Of a DNA stretch of 64,000 bases, positions 45,534-55,529 are shown piece after piece. Source of the DNA: Acinetobacter sp. ANC 4204 (GTDB lineage: Bacteria > Pseudomonadota > Gammaproteobacteria > Pseudomonadales > Moraxellaceae); the NCBI RefSeq assembly GCF_002135205.1, contig NZ_NEFZ01000010.1, positions 1 to 64,000 on the forward strand. The letters run 5' to 3'. Numbering within the stretch: the first letter of the stretch is position 1; each line of letters opens with the position of its first letter. Made by a program: the position numbers and the translations under genes. The notes under the pieces are model-generated. The model was not told the DNA's origin and ran no database searches. It worked only from the letters and a program-made list of their open reading frames with translations.

Positions 45534-46934
45534 ATGTCAGATACACAATTTGATCTTGTGGTTATTGGTGCTGGTCCTGGAGGATATGTCGCTGCGATTC
45601 GCGCAGCGCAACTGGGATTAAAAACAGCAATCGTTGAAAAACAACACTTAGGTGGAGTATGTCTTAATTGGGGATGTATTCCAACCAAGGCATTATTGAG
45701 CGGGGCTGCGCTTGCGCAGCAATTCAAACATGCAGAGCAGTTTGGCTTTACGCTTAACGCGGTTGATTTTGACATTCAAAAACTGGTCCGTCATAGCAGA
45801 CAGGTTTCTGAGCAACTGGTGCAAGGTATCGGGCAATTATTGAAAAAGAATCAAATCACTGTTTTTAATGCAACAGCCCAATTTATTGCCAAAGAGCAAT
45901 TAGAACTTACTGATGCAAATGGTCAAAAACAGCAGATTTCTGCACCGCATATTATTGTCGCAACAGGTGCACGTGCGGCCAATTTGCCTCATATTTCTGT
46001 AGATGGTGATCAGGTCTGGAGTTATAAAGAAGCCTTAGTTCCAGAACAATTACCAAAATCTTTACTGGTCATTGGTTCGGGTGCTATAGGCAGTGAGTTT
46101 GCAAGCCTATACCAAGACTTAGGTTGCCAAGTCGCCTTGGTTGATATAGCCAAGCAGATTCTCCCTAGCGAAGACATTGAAGTTGCCAAGTATGTGCAAA
46201 AGCAATTTGAACAGCAGGGTATGCAGGTTTTAACCGAAGCGACCGTAAAAAAAATAGAAACTGATCAGGCTCAAGTACATTGTCATATTGAAACGGCCAC
46301 AGGTATGCAAATCATTAGCGTTGAAAAAGTGCTTTCAGCTATTGGCGTGAAACCGAATGCTGAAAATCTGGGCCTAGACGCTTTGGGTGTTGAATTTGAG
46401 AATGGTTTTATCAAAGTTGACTCATGGTGTAAAACCAATGTTGTGGGTGTTTATGCAATTGGCGATGTCGCAGGCGCCCCCTGTTTGGCACACAAAGCCA
46501 GTCATGAAGCCATTCTTTGTGTGGAGAAAATTGCGGGGCTAAGTCATGTACATGCTTTAGATCGTACACAAATTCCGGGCTGTATTTTTACCCATCCGCA
46601 AGTGGCTAGTATTGGTTTGACAGAACAGAAAGCGAAAGCTGCGGGCTTGAATATCAATGTGGGTAAGTTCCCTTTACAAGCCAATGGCAAGGCATTGGCT
46701 TTGGGCGATAGCGCAGGATTTGTTAAAACCATTTTTAGTCAGGAAACGGGTGAATTGTTAGGTGCTCACATGGTCGGACATGAAGTCACCGAACACATCC
46801 AAGGTTTTGCCATCGCAAAATACCTAGAAGCTACGGATGAAAGCTTAGCACAGGTCATTTTCCCTCATCCTACTTTATCTGAGGCGATGCATGAGTCGGT
46901 CTTGTCGGCAATGCAACGTGCCATTCATATTTAA
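45534..46934 (+). CDS. lpd: Dihydrolipoyl dehydrogenase (E3)
   Basis: A 466-residue FAD enzyme that reoxidises the lipoyl group of AcoC with NAD. It shows GAGPGGYVAAI at the N-terminus, the redox disulphide GGVCLNWGCIPTK, GSGAIGSEFA for NAD and the C-terminal HPTLSEAMHE with the catalytic histidine. An AGGAGG site precedes it, 11 bases after acoC. This operon copy is dedicated to the acetoin complex; another E3 for the other 2-oxoacid complexes should exist elsewhere. Confidence 0.94.
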   Translation: MSDTQFDLVVIGAGPGGYVAAIRAAQLGLKTAIVEKQHLGGVCLNWGCIPTKALLSGAALAQQFKHAEQFGFTLNAVDFDIQKLVRHSRQVSEQLVQGIGQLLKKNQITVFNATAQFIAKEQLELTDANGQKQQISAPHIIVATGARAANLPHISVDGDQVWSYKEALVPEQLPKSLLVIGSGAIGSEFASLYQDLGCQVALVDIAKQILPSEDIEVAKYVQKQFEQQGMQVLTEATVKKIETDQAQVHCHIETATGMQIISVEKVLSAIGVKPNAENLGLDALGVEFENGFIKVDSWCKTNVVGVYAIGDVAGAPCLAHKASHEAILCVEKIAGLSHVHALDRTQIPGCIFTHPQVASIGLTEQKAKAAGLNINVGKFPLQANGKALALGDSAGFVKTIFSQETGELLGAHMVGHEVTEHIQGFAIAKYLEATDESLAQVIFPHPTLSEAMHESVLSAMQRAIHI

Positions 46935-46945
46935 GGAGTCGCAAC

Positions 46946-47731
46946 ATGCCTAGGGGTTTAAACAATAAAGTTGCATTAATTACGGGTGCAGCACAAGGAA
47001 TTGGACGTGGTATTGCCTTACGTTTAGCGCAAGAACGTGTTCATATTGCTTTGGTCGATCTTCATCAAGAAAAGTTAAATGTTGTTCAAAAAGAGGTTGA
47101 AGCCTTTGGCGTAAAAGCCACTACATTTATTGCGGATATTTCAGATCCAATACAAGTCAGTCATGCAATTGATCATACCGAATCGGCACTTAATGGCTTT
47201 GATATCATGATCAATAATGCAGGGATTGCACAAGTCAAAGCTTTAGCAGAAGTAACACCGAATGAATTTAACCAAATCATGAACATCAATGTCGGTGGTG
47301 TACTTTGGGGGATTCAAGCCGCAGCAAATAAATTTAAACAACGCCAACAGGCGGGAAAAATTATTAATGCCTGCTCAATTGCAGGTCATGAAGGTTTTGC
47401 TTTACTCGGTGTTTATTCGGCAACTAAATTTGCAGTTCGTGCATTGACGCAAGCAGCGGCTAAAGAATATGCCAGTGCTGAAATTACTGTAAATAGTTAT
47501 TGTCCGGGTGTTGTTGGTACAGATATGTGGGTCGAAATAGATCAGCGGTTCTCTGAAATTACAGGTGCACCAATTGGTCAAACGTATAAAAAATATGTAG
47601 ATGGTATTGCTTTAGGACGTGCTGAAACACCAGATGACGTGGCTGCATTAGTTGCATTTTTAGCCAGTGAGGATGCAAACTACATTACAGGTCAGTCTAT
47701 TTTGACAGATGGTGGAATGGTTTACCGTTAA
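46946..47731 (+). CDS. budC: Acetoin/diacetyl reductase (SDR)
   Basis: A 261-residue SDR with TGAAQGIGRGIA, NNAGIAQ, INACSIAGHEG (catalytic Ser) and YSATKFAVRALT (Tyr/Lys), closing GQSILTDGGMVYR. It matches 2,3-butanediol dehydrogenase/acetoin reductase of the BudC type. In this operon it should oxidise one butanediol stereoisomer to acetoin. An AAGGAG site precedes it, 11 bases after lpd. Two homologous SDRs occur at 57425 and 58267. Confidence 0.9.
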   Translation: MPRGLNNKVALITGAAQGIGRGIALRLAQERVHIALVDLHQEKLNVVQKEVEAFGVKATTFIADISDPIQVSHAIDHTESALNGFDIMINNAGIAQVKALAEVTPNEFNQIMNINVGGVLWGIQAAANKFKQRQQAGKIINACSIAGHEGFALLGVYSATKFAVRALTQAAAKEYASAEITVNSYCPGVVGTDMWVEIDQRFSEITGAPIGQTYKKYVDGIALGRAETPDDVAALVAFLASEDANYITGQSILTDGGMVYR

Positions 47732-47752
47732 TATCAACATAAGGAATACAGA

Positions 47753-48811
47753 ATGAAAGCAGCTCGTTTTTATGATCGAGGGGATATTCGAATTGAAGAT
47801 ATCCCTGAACCGAAAGTACTTCCAGGCACAGTGGGAATTCAAGTTGCATGGTGCGGTATTTGCGGTACAGATTTACATGAATTCATGGAAGGCCCTATTT
47901 TTATTCCACCTTGTGGTCATCCACACCCAATTTCGGGAGAATCTGCACCTGTAACAATGGGACATGAATTTTCAGGCGTGGTTTATGCAGTTGGTGAGGG
48001 TGTAGATGATATCCAAATTGGGCAACATGTCGTCGTTGAACCCTACATTATTGCTGACAATGTGCTGACTGGGCCGAATGATAAATATCATTTATCAAAA
48101 AATATGAACTTTATTGGTTTAGGCGGACGCGGCGGCGGTCTTTCTGAAAAAATTGCGGTGCAGCGCCGTTGGGTACATCCTATTTCAAATGATATTCCCT
48201 TAGACCAAGCAGCATTGATAGAACCTTTGTCCGTTGGTCATCATGCCTATGTACGAAGTGGTGCAAAAGCTGGTGATATCGCACTGGTTGGTGGAGCAGG
48301 CCCAATAGGTTTACTCTTATCAGCCATTTTAAAGGCCAAAGGTCTCACGGTCATCATTACTGAATTGAGTGCAAAACGTAAAGAAAAAGCGATAGAGGCT
48401 GGGGTTGCAGATTATGTGCTAGATCCATCTAAGGTTGATGTGGTCGCTGAAGTGATGAAAATTACGGAAGACCGTGGTGTTGATGTCGCTTTTGAATGTA
48501 GTAGTGTTAATAAAGTGATGGATACACTGGTGGCAGCGATGAAACCAACAGGGGTGGTCGTCATTGTTTCTATTTGGAGCCATCCTGCCACAATTAATGT
48601 GCATAGTGTGGTGATGAAAGAGCTAGATATTCGTGGCACGATTGCTTATGTCAATCATCATCAGGAAACAATCTGTTTAGTCGAGCAAGGTAAGATTAAT
48701 CTAGAACCTTTTATTACCCAACGTATTGCATTAGATGATCTTGTATCTAAAGGCTTTGAAACACTAATTCACAATAATGAGTCTGCTGTAAAAATTATTG
48801 TTCATCCGTAG
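47753..48811 (+). CDS. bdhA: 2,3-butanediol dehydrogenase (zinc)
   Basis: A 352-residue zinc-dependent medium-chain alcohol dehydrogenase. Catalytic zinc residues are visible in CGICGTDLHEF and GHEFSGVV; the usual structural-zinc four-cysteine loop is replaced. The Rossmann half has GGAGPIGLLLSAI. It matches (R,R)-butanediol dehydrogenases, which oxidise 2,3-butanediol to acetoin for AcoABC. Last enzyme gene of the operon. Confidence 0.92.
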   Translation: MKAARFYDRGDIRIEDIPEPKVLPGTVGIQVAWCGICGTDLHEFMEGPIFIPPCGHPHPISGESAPVTMGHEFSGVVYAVGEGVDDIQIGQHVVVEPYIIADNVLTGPNDKYHLSKNMNFIGLGGRGGGLSEKIAVQRRWVHPISNDIPLDQAALIEPLSVGHHAYVRSGAKAGDIALVGGAGPIGLLLSAILKAKGLTVIITELSAKRKEKAIEAGVADYVLDPSKVDVVAEVMKITEDRGVDVAFECSSVNKVMDTLVAAMKPTGVVVIVSIWSHPATINVHSVVMKELDIRGTIAYVNHHQETICLVEQGKINLEPFITQRIALDDLVSKGFETLIHNNESAVKIIVHP

Positions 48812-48850
48812 TTAGGCTTCGATACAACTTTATGTAATACATAGTGACAG

Positions 48851-48890
48851 AGAATGAGTCTGTATATGCAGACTCATTCTAATATTTGTA
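48851..48890 (+). terminator. Terminator of acetoin operon
   Basis: AGAATGAGTCTG (48851-48862) pairs perfectly with CAGACTCATTCT (48869-48880), loop of six, followed by a short AT-rich stretch. Confidence 0.8.
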
Positions 48891-48920
48891 TCAATAATTT
48901 CTCCAAATTTTAAATGACAC

Positions 48921-49121
48921 TTGAAGCACATTTACAAAACAGTCAACTATGACAGATCAAAGGGTGTTTTAACCAAGGCTGACTATGTGTACATGCGCGA
49001 TCTACTGGAGAACGTGCTAGAACAACTGCAAAATTCAGAATTAGACAACGATAGAGAAATAGATCAGCTCAAACAGTTTTTTATAAAACTCGATCATCAC
49101 ATTGATCGGTTGCGCGCGTAG
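48921..49121 (+). CDS. Small hypothetical protein
   Basis: A possible 66-residue protein beginning at a TTG (48921). The stretch VLTKADYVYMRDLLENVLEQL and the acidic, charged C-terminal helix look protein-like, and the frame is coherent, but no ribosome site is convincing. It lies after the operon terminator, so it would need its own promoter. No family recognised. Confidence 0.4.
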   Translation: MKHIYKTVNYDRSKGVLTKADYVYMRDLLENVLEQLQNSELDNDREIDQLKQFFIKLDHHIDRLRA

Positions 49122-49156
49122 ATTTCGGCATAACGTATATTATGTTCATTAGGATA

Positions 49157-49198
49157 CTCAGCAACGTGAATATAATTTTACAGATTCACGTTGCTGAG
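49157..49198. terminator. 15-bp perfect inverted repeat
   Basis: CTCAGCAACGTGAAT (49157-49171) and ATTCACGTTGCTGAG (49184-49198) form a long perfect stem with a 12-base loop. No T-run follows, so it may be an operator, a terminator without a tail, or a remnant of mobile DNA. Confidence 0.5.
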
Positions 49199-49200
49199 CT

Positions 49201-49725
49201 GTAGCACCAACTGCGTGCAATGACTACCTAACTATTAGAATTAAAAACTCAACAAGTATTTAAATATTATCAACTAAATTTCTTTATATAAAATAACATG
49301 ACTATCTAATATTAGAATCTCATCCTTTTTGACTAGTTAATTCTTAGAATGAAAAAAACTCAAAAAATTACCTCAATTTCAACATTAGTCTTATCGACAA
49401 TAGATCTCTTTCATATTGATATATGAGTTAATTTTATGAAAAATAAACTAAATCTATTTGGGCGAGTAGTTGTAGTCCGAAAAAAGGGGATGTATATCTA
49501 GAATGTTGCTATTCAACTGGTTAAACTCTGATCTGGCAAGTCACCAATTTTTTAGTGTGCCTGTCAGATCAAGCCTGAACTACTACGGCTTAGTATATGT
49601 AGGCCTGTTTATAGAATCGGATATCAGGTAACAATATGGCTTTTCTAATCTGAATTAAATCAATTATATCCTTTAAACTTTGTCTAAATATAATGATTAA
49701 ACTAATAAATTGGTAACTATCAAGT
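49201..49725. other. Gene-poor region of about 525 bp
   Basis: No reading frame convinces me. It holds an imperfect palindrome at 49529-49571 (TGATCTGGCA with a matching TGTCAGATCA arm). The sequence around it (about 49500-49620) is less AT-rich and could be the end of a lost insertion element. Confidence 0.4.
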
Positions 49726-50793
49726 TTATGCACATATTTTTGAGTTGCTGTAAAGATTAACTATAGCTGACATACCTATTGCGATACTTTCTAATCCAGG
49801 CTGATTCTCCGAAAAGCTGATTTTAACCGGAATACGTCGTACAACTTTAGTGAAATTACCACTTGCATTATCTGGTGGAAGTAGTGAGAGCTCTGAACCG
49901 CTTGCATTGGCAATACTATCTATACTTCCACAGAACTCTTTATTTGGGATTGCATCAATAGTGAACGAAACCATATTTCCTGAATGAATTTTGGATATCT
50001 GGGTTTCTTTAAGGTTAGCTTCAATCCATAAGTTTTTAACAGGTGCTAAAACGATAATATTTTTGCCTGAAGTTAAATACTCCCCTTGATGAACCTTTCT
50101 TGAAACGACTTTTCCATCCCTAGGCGCAATTAATTTTGTCGATTCAAGGTTCTCTTTTGCTTGAACTAAATTTGCTTTAGCTGCTGGTAGCATGGCTTGC
50201 AAAGAGCCCTTTTGTGCATCTAACACATTAATATTTTGTAATGCTTCATCAATTGAAATCATTGCGATATGAACTTTACTAGCTTGTGACACCTTCTCGT
50301 CGTAAGCTGCATCAAATTCCTGCTTACTGATCGCGCCATCTTGAACTAATTGATCAGAACGGGTGAAGTAATTGTCAGCTCTTAATTTACTAGCTTTTGC
50401 TGCTTCGATTTCAGCTTGTTTAACTTTGACTTGTTCTTTAGCTAACTTTATTTGCTCATCAATTTGATGAATATTTGCATTTAATTGATCAAGTTTGGAC
50501 TGAGCTTCTTCTACGAGAGTATTAAAGTCAACTTGATTGATTTGGGCCAGTACTTGACCAGCTTTAACATACTGATTATCACCCACATAAACATGATCAA
50601 CGTATCCACTAACTTTACTAGATACATACATTAAATCACCTTTTACGTAAGCATTATCTGTATTTTGGATGTCACTATTCCTACTCCAATTATAGTAGGT
50701 GTAAATTAACATCATTAAAATACATATAATAACAATAGTTGCTAATATGAACCGGAGAAAAGATTTATTTAACTGTATTGAAAGTTTCGACAT
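49726..50793 (-). CDS. HlyD/EmrA-family membrane fusion protein
   Basis: A 355-residue periplasmic adaptor: one N-terminal membrane segment (about 12-32), a lipoyl-like half (DNAYVKGDLMYVSSKVSGYV), a long coiled coil (about 80-190) and the second lipoyl half (LIAPRDGKVVSRKVHQGEYL). It links the inner-membrane pump encoded upstream (EmrB-like) to an outer-membrane channel. It follows that gene by 16 bases. Confidence 0.9.
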   Translation of the reverse strand: MSKLSIQLNKSFLRFILATIVIICILMMLIYTYYNWSRNSDIQNTDNAYVKGDLMYVSSKVSGYVDHVYVGDNQYVKAGQVLAQINQVDFNTLVEEAQSKLDQLNANIHQIDEQIKLAKEQVKVKQAEIEAAKASKLRADNYFTRSDQLVQDGAISKQEFDAAYDEKVSQASKVHIAMISIDEALQNINVLDAQKGSLQAMLPAAKANLVQAKENLESTKLIAPRDGKVVSRKVHQGEYLTSGKNIIVLAPVKNLWIEANLKETQISKIHSGNMVSFTIDAIPNKEFCGSIDSIANASGSELSLLPPDNASGNFTKVVRRIPVKISFSENQPGLESIAIGMSAIVNLYSNSKICA

Positions 50794-50809
50794 GATAATT
50801 ACTCTAGAT

Positions 50810-52342
50810 TTAGCTCTGGCTTTTACATTGAGGACAAAACCAAACTAAGGCAGCCGTGATAATAAGCAAAAGTGCACAAAATAAAAAACCATCATTTATA
50901 GCTAAAATATATGATTGTTCACGTACAACTGTTGCCACTTTTGTAGTGCTAATATTTGAAAGTACTGAGAGATCATTAAAAGAAGGTGATAAAGTAGTCT
51001 GAATTTTGTTAATTACTTCTGCTGTAACAGATTCATCATTTTGAATATTAGGAGTTAAGATTGCTGAATGAAATTTCTCCCGCTCATTAATAAAATGGCT
51101 GAGAATTCCCAATCCACCTGATAAGCCCATAATGCGTGCATAGTTATATCCCATACCACATGTCGGACCCTCTATTGGAATTAATCCATAAAGAACCATA
51201 TGCAGTGTCGCTAAACTATAGGTTCCAATTCCAATACCAGAAGCAAACATCACAATTGTAAAATTTTCAAAAGACCATGTGCTATCTGCTTGTATGCAAT
51301 ACAATGAACAACACGCAATAAGGAACAAGGCACTAGACATTATTATTCTTTGATCGATGTAAGTGCTGCAAAATAGAGCAATTAAAATTCCAATTAACGT
51401 TCCAGGGGCAAGAGGCCATAAAACTAGCGCTAACTGTTCAATGCGGTAATTTAAAACTTTGGTAAGAAAAAAAGGAATCAACCAAATAGCGAATAATGTC
51501 CCAAAACGAAATATGATTTGGTAAATCAATACCAATGAGAAAGGTTTAGAGAATAATGAAAGTTTAAATAATGGCTTATCCGTATTAAATAAATGCAAAA
51601 CTGATAAAAATATGAAAGTTAATCCAATAATTATAAATGCAAGTATCCACCATGTTTCCAACCAAAAATAACGTTCACCTTCGGATAAAGCAATAAGAAT
51701 AAAACCCAATCCTAAACTTACCAACATATATCCAACCCAATCAAAATTGCTAACATTATTTAGATCAATCGGATCTTCAACAAATAAAAAATCAGCTAAA
51801 ATGATATAAAAACCAATAAAAATAGCTGGAATAATAAATAGAAATCTCCAATTGTCAGAAAATAAAAAAAGACTCCCTACCCATGCAGATATGCCCAGTC
51901 CAATGGCAGTAGCAAAAGCAAATAAAGATAATCCACGAGTTCTAATATGACCTGGTGGGTGAGTAGAAAATAAAATAATAAACATGATGACAGGTAGCAT
52001 GCCAGCATAAAACCCATGCCAAAAGCGGAAAAATAATGCAATGGGAAAATTAGAGCAAAAAGAAATAATCAGTGAAGAAAATAGAAAACCTATTCCCGCA
52101 ATTAACATAGTGCGTCTTCTACCGAATATCTTTGAGAACAAAAAAGTGATGGGTAAGCCAAAAAGTTGACCCAAATTATATAACGTAACCATCCAGCTGA
52201 TTTCATCACGTGTTACTGAAAATGCCGCTGCTATGTCTTGTTGTGCAAGGATAATAGAGAGAGGAAAAGTGCTACTGATGATGGCTCCAAAAGCAGCGAT
52301 ACTCATCATCCAGACACGCTGAATTGGTGTAATGGAAAACAT
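50810..52342 (-). CDS. EmrB/QacA-family (DHA2) MFS efflux transporter
   Basis: A 510-residue inner-membrane pump with about 14 hydrophobic segments and the DHA2 features ISWMVTLYNLGQLFGLP and FGRRRTMLIAG. It carries a larger periplasmic loop near the end. With the HlyD-type partner downstream it forms a tripartite drug or metabolite efflux system. Divergent LysR gene at 52450. The substrate is unknown. Confidence 0.9.
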   Translation of the reverse strand: MFSITPIQRVWMMSIAAFGAIISSTFPLSIILAQQDIAAAFSVTRDEISWMVTLYNLGQLFGLPITFLFSKIFGRRRTMLIAGIGFLFSSLIISFCSNFPIALFFRFWHGFYAGMLPVIMFIILFSTHPPGHIRTRGLSLFAFATAIGLGISAWVGSLFLFSDNWRFLFIIPAIFIGFYIILADFLFVEDPIDLNNVSNFDWVGYMLVSLGLGFILIALSEGERYFWLETWWILAFIIIGLTFIFLSVLHLFNTDKPLFKLSLFSKPFSLVLIYQIIFRFGTLFAIWLIPFFLTKVLNYRIEQLALVLWPLAPGTLIGILIALFCSTYIDQRIIMSSALFLIACCSLYCIQADSTWSFENFTIVMFASGIGIGTYSLATLHMVLYGLIPIEGPTCGMGYNYARIMGLSGGLGILSHFINEREKFHSAILTPNIQNDESVTAEVINKIQTTLSPSFNDLSVLSNISTTKVATVVREQSYILAINDGFLFCALLLIITAALVWFCPQCKSQS

Positions 52343-52449
52343 TTTAAGCAGACTATATAGAGAAAATGAATTTTGAAATTCTAGGGTAGGATTTGAAGTT
52401 CAGAAATAGGATATAATTAAAACCAATATTTCAAAAAATGGAAGTATGG

Positions 52450-53343
52450 ATGAATCAGCAAACAGATGATTTCGTCTTTTTTGTAACTTTGGTTGAGTCT
52501 GGATCATTGACAAATGCTTCGATTACACTTGATATGTCTTTACCAACCGTCAGTCGAAAGTTGCAAAATTTAGAAAGTTACTACAATACAAAACTGATTC
52601 AACGAAATGCCAAAAGGTTCCGTTTAACAGAATCTGGGCAACTGTTGTTTATGCGTTCGCAAGAAATAATTTCACTCATCAATAATACAAAGCAATCCAT
52701 TTCTAACAATCATAAAAATATTGATGGCAAGATTAGAATTGGTTGTTTATCTCAATTTGGAAGGCAATATCTTAATGAAATAATTAATGATTTCTCTAAA
52801 ATCTATCCTGATATTATTTTTGAAATTTTATTATCAGATTCTCGTATGGATTTAGTGGAAGATGAGTTGGATTTCTTATTTCAGATTGAAAAGCCTATAT
52901 CTGACAACCTTTCTTCTATAAAGTTTGTTTCAGGCCGTAGGGTTTATTGTGCTTCAGCAGAATATTTCCAAAAAAAAGATATGCCCGATAATCCCGATCA
53001 ATTAAAAGTACATGATTGTATTTGTTTAACCAGAAATCATCACTTATACAATGAGTGGTTTTTTAATCAGTCAAAAAGTAGAGTACAAGTTATACCCAAA
53101 TTGATAAGTAATAATAGTGAATTGATCCAGCAATGGTTGCTAGAAGGGAAAGGTATTGCGTCTAAACTTAGTTGGGATGTCGAGGAGGCATTACAACAAG
53201 GAAAATTAGTAGAATGTTTAAATCAATACAGTGATATTTCTTTAAATTTATATGTAGTATTTGATGAGACTTATTTTTTACCAAGGCATAAGGTTTTCTT
53301 AGATTTTTTAGTTAGTTATGCTTCTAAAGAGAAGAGTAATTAA
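52450..53343 (+). CDS. LysR-family regulator, divergent from efflux pair
   Basis: A 297-residue LysR protein: HTH about residues 5-60 (GSLTNASITLDMSLPTVSRK), LysR effector domain from about 87. I chose the ATG at 52450, five bases after GGAAG; the in-frame ATG at 52438 has no site. It is divergent from the emrB-like gene across about 100 bp and probably controls it. Confidence 0.86.
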   Translation: MNQQTDDFVFFVTLVESGSLTNASITLDMSLPTVSRKLQNLESYYNTKLIQRNAKRFRLTESGQLLFMRSQEIISLINNTKQSISNNHKNIDGKIRIGCLSQFGRQYLNEIINDFSKIYPDIIFEILLSDSRMDLVEDELDFLFQIEKPISDNLSSIKFVSGRRVYCASAEYFQKKDMPDNPDQLKVHDCICLTRNHHLYNEWFFNQSKSRVQVIPKLISNNSELIQQWLLEGKGIASKLSWDVEEALQQGKLVECLNQYSDISLNLYVVFDETYFLPRHKVFLDFLVSYASKEKSN

Positions 53344-53454
53344 GCTTATTTATGAACATAGAGATACTCGATGATTATACTTTATGGCATGATTTTAAAA
53401 TCAAAAAAATTATCTACTTTATGATCGATATGTCAAAAAATTTAACAGTCCATT

Positions 53455-54351
53455 TTAATTGAATGACTCCCTAAAAGAGTTAACCATATAATCAATAAAA
53501 ACTTTGATTTTAGGCAAGGACTGGCGACTCGAAGGCCATAAAATATAGACACTGCGATCATCTTGAATGTAATCATTCAGTACAATATTCAACTTTCCAT
53601 CCCGAATTGAATCCTTGACCATAAAATTAGGTAACAAAGCAATGCCTAATCCTGATTCGGACATGGTTTTCAAGGGTTCAATTGCATCGGTAATGGCGGA
53701 AACTGGAATAGTACAGGTTGTTTCTTGTCCATGAATAAAGCCCCAATCTACCAATTTCTTGCTGGTCGGGTATCTATAGCGCAAACATTTATGATGAATT
53801 AAATCTGATGGTTGTTGGGGAATACCATTCTCGATGAGATATGTCGGTGAAGCTACGAGTAAATGCTGATAGGTATGAAGATGGCGGACTTTAAGCCGTG
53901 AATCAATAATTTGACCCACACGCATTACAATATCAAATCCATCCTCAATAATATTGACCAATTGATCACTAAAGCTTAATTCTAATTCTATGTCTGGATA
54001 GGTCTTTTGAAACTCAATAAATTTAGGCATTAGATGAATTGCAAATTGCGGCAATCCAACACGCAATTTGCCTTGCGGAGCAAATTTTATTTGGGCCAAT
54101 TCAATTTTTGCCTCATTCAACTCAGATAAAATCCGTTGAGAGCGATCCAAGAATAGTTGTCCCTCTGCGGTGAGAGTAATTGCCCGAGTAGAACGATGGA
54201 ATAAACTAATACCAAGTTCATGCTCTAATTTGACAATCGCTTTTCCAATTGCAGAGGAAGTTGTTCCTAATTTTCGGCCGGCTTCGGTAAAACTCCTTGA
54301 TTCAGCTGCATGCACAAAAGCTTTCAATGCACCAAAATAATCGATCGACAT
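53455..54351 (-). CDS. LysR-family regulator, divergent from catabolic cluster
   Basis: A 298-residue LysR protein with HTH at residues about 5-62 (SRSFTEAGRKLGTTSSAIGK) and an effector domain of the PgrR/DmlR-like group. It is divergent from the plus-strand cluster that starts at 54492 with a 140-bp gap, so it is the best candidate for control of that cluster. The inducer is unknown. Confidence 0.87.
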   Translation of the reverse strand: MSIDYFGALKAFVHAAESRSFTEAGRKLGTTSSAIGKAIVKLEHELGISLFHRSTRAITLTAEGQLFLDRSQRILSELNEAKIELAQIKFAPQGKLRVGLPQFAIHLMPKFIEFQKTYPDIELELSFSDQLVNIIEDGFDIVMRVGQIIDSRLKVRHLHTYQHLLVASPTYLIENGIPQQPSDLIHHKCLRYRYPTSKKLVDWGFIHGQETTCTIPVSAITDAIEPLKTMSESGLGIALLPNFMVKDSIRDGKLNIVLNDYIQDDRSVYILWPSSRQSLPKIKVFIDYMVNSFRESFN

Positions 54352-54491
54352 GACTTAATTACATCCAAACTTTCCTATATGTTTTGAATATTAGCCTATT
54401 TTTCTTATATGAATAAATAATTAAAGTATGTGCTTTACTAATATTGCTATTTCATTGATTGAAGTAGCACTAGATTTTAAATGAGATAGCA

Positions 54492-55529
54492 ATGACAGCA
54501 GCATATTCTTTAGCCCAAGTACCTGAAGATTTAAGAGATCATCCTGGATATTCACATGTATTTCAGCCAGGGCATTTAACATTTGGCTTTATTGCACCTC
54601 TAGAAAGTTATCCATATACGCCTGGGCCGTCATTAGTAGATCATGTCGAAATGGCACAAAAAGTAGATAAGGCAGGTTTTTCGGCAATTTGGTTAAGAGA
54701 TGTTCCATTTTATGATCCAAACTTTGGAGATGTTGGACAAGGACTAGACCCTTTGACTTATGCAAGCTTTTTAGCTGCGATTACTCGTAGGATTACGATT
54801 GGTACAGCAGGAATTGTTTTACCGTTAAGGGATCCTTTGATTGTAGCAAAACAAGCAACAACGGTAGATCAGCTGTTAGGTGGTCGCTTGATTTTAGGTT
54901 TAGCTACAGGGGATCGTCCTGTTGAATATCCTGCTTTTGGTGTCGATTTTGAGAATCGTGCTGAAAGATTTAGAGATGCATTAGCTTTAATTAGATCAGT
55001 AACTGAACAAGATTGGCCTATACATGAATCAAAATTTTATGGCAAGTTGACTGGACAAATCGACTTGGTTCCAAAACCTGTAAAATCTCGTATTCCAACC
55101 ATCGTGATTGGTTACGCAGGTCAAACCACCGAGTGGACGGCACAAAATACTGATGGCATTATGTCGTATATTTCGAACCCGATGCATATTCCAGAGATTA
55201 TCGAAAGTTGGCGTGCTGCAAGCCCTAAAGATGTGTTTAAGCCATATGCTTATGGCACCTTATTTGAACTGGATCGTGATCCAAATGCACCAATTCAACC
55301 CGGCCGCGTGCTTCGTGGGGGCCGAAATGCGTTACGCGAATTGTGGCTCAGACAGCAAGATCAAGGCGTTTCGCATGTTGCACTGCATTTTAAACCCCAG
55401 CGTCGCCACGCCTCAGAAGTGATTGATGAGCTGGGTGAGCATTTATTACCACTTTTCCCAAGCCTATCACCAAACAAAGAAACCGTATCGAAAGAAGCTG
55501 CGGTACAGGAGGTTTCTGCTAATGCATGA
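54492..55529 (+). CDS. Luciferase-like (LLM) flavin oxidoreductase, BA3436-type
   Basis: A 345-residue TIM-barrel flavoprotein of the bacterial luciferase-like superfamily. PGHLTFGFIAPLE, AIWLRDVPFYDPNFGDVG, IGTAGIVLPLRDPL and GGRLILGLATGDRP are the visible signatures; they resemble the BA3436-type subfamily. Such enzymes use FMNH2 or F420 and oxygen. Its stop overlaps the start of the next gene by 8 bases, with an AGGAGG site inside its end. Substrate unknown. Confidence 0.85.
   Translation: MTAAYSLAQVPEDLRDHPGYSHVFQPGHLTFGFIAPLESYPYTPGPSLVDHVEMAQKVDKAGFSAIWLRDVPFYDPNFGDVGQGLDPLTYASFLAAITRRITIGTAGIVLPLRDPLIVAKQATTVDQLLGGRLILGLATGDRPVEYPAFGVDFENRAERFRDALALIRSVTEQDWPIHESKFYGKLTGQIDLVPKPVKSRIPTIVIGYAGQTTEWTAQNTDGIMSYISNPMHIPEIIESWRAASPKDVFKPYAYGTLFELDRDPNAPIQPGRVLRGGRNALRELWLRQQDQGVSHVALHFKPQRRHASEVIDELGEHLLPLFPSLSPNKETVSKEAAVQEVSANA

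Noticed and set aside
45482..45775. 97-residue minus-strand frame over the acoC/lpd junction
   Set aside because: It lies opposite two certain genes, has no ribosome site and no recognisable sequence; it is a shadow of lpd.
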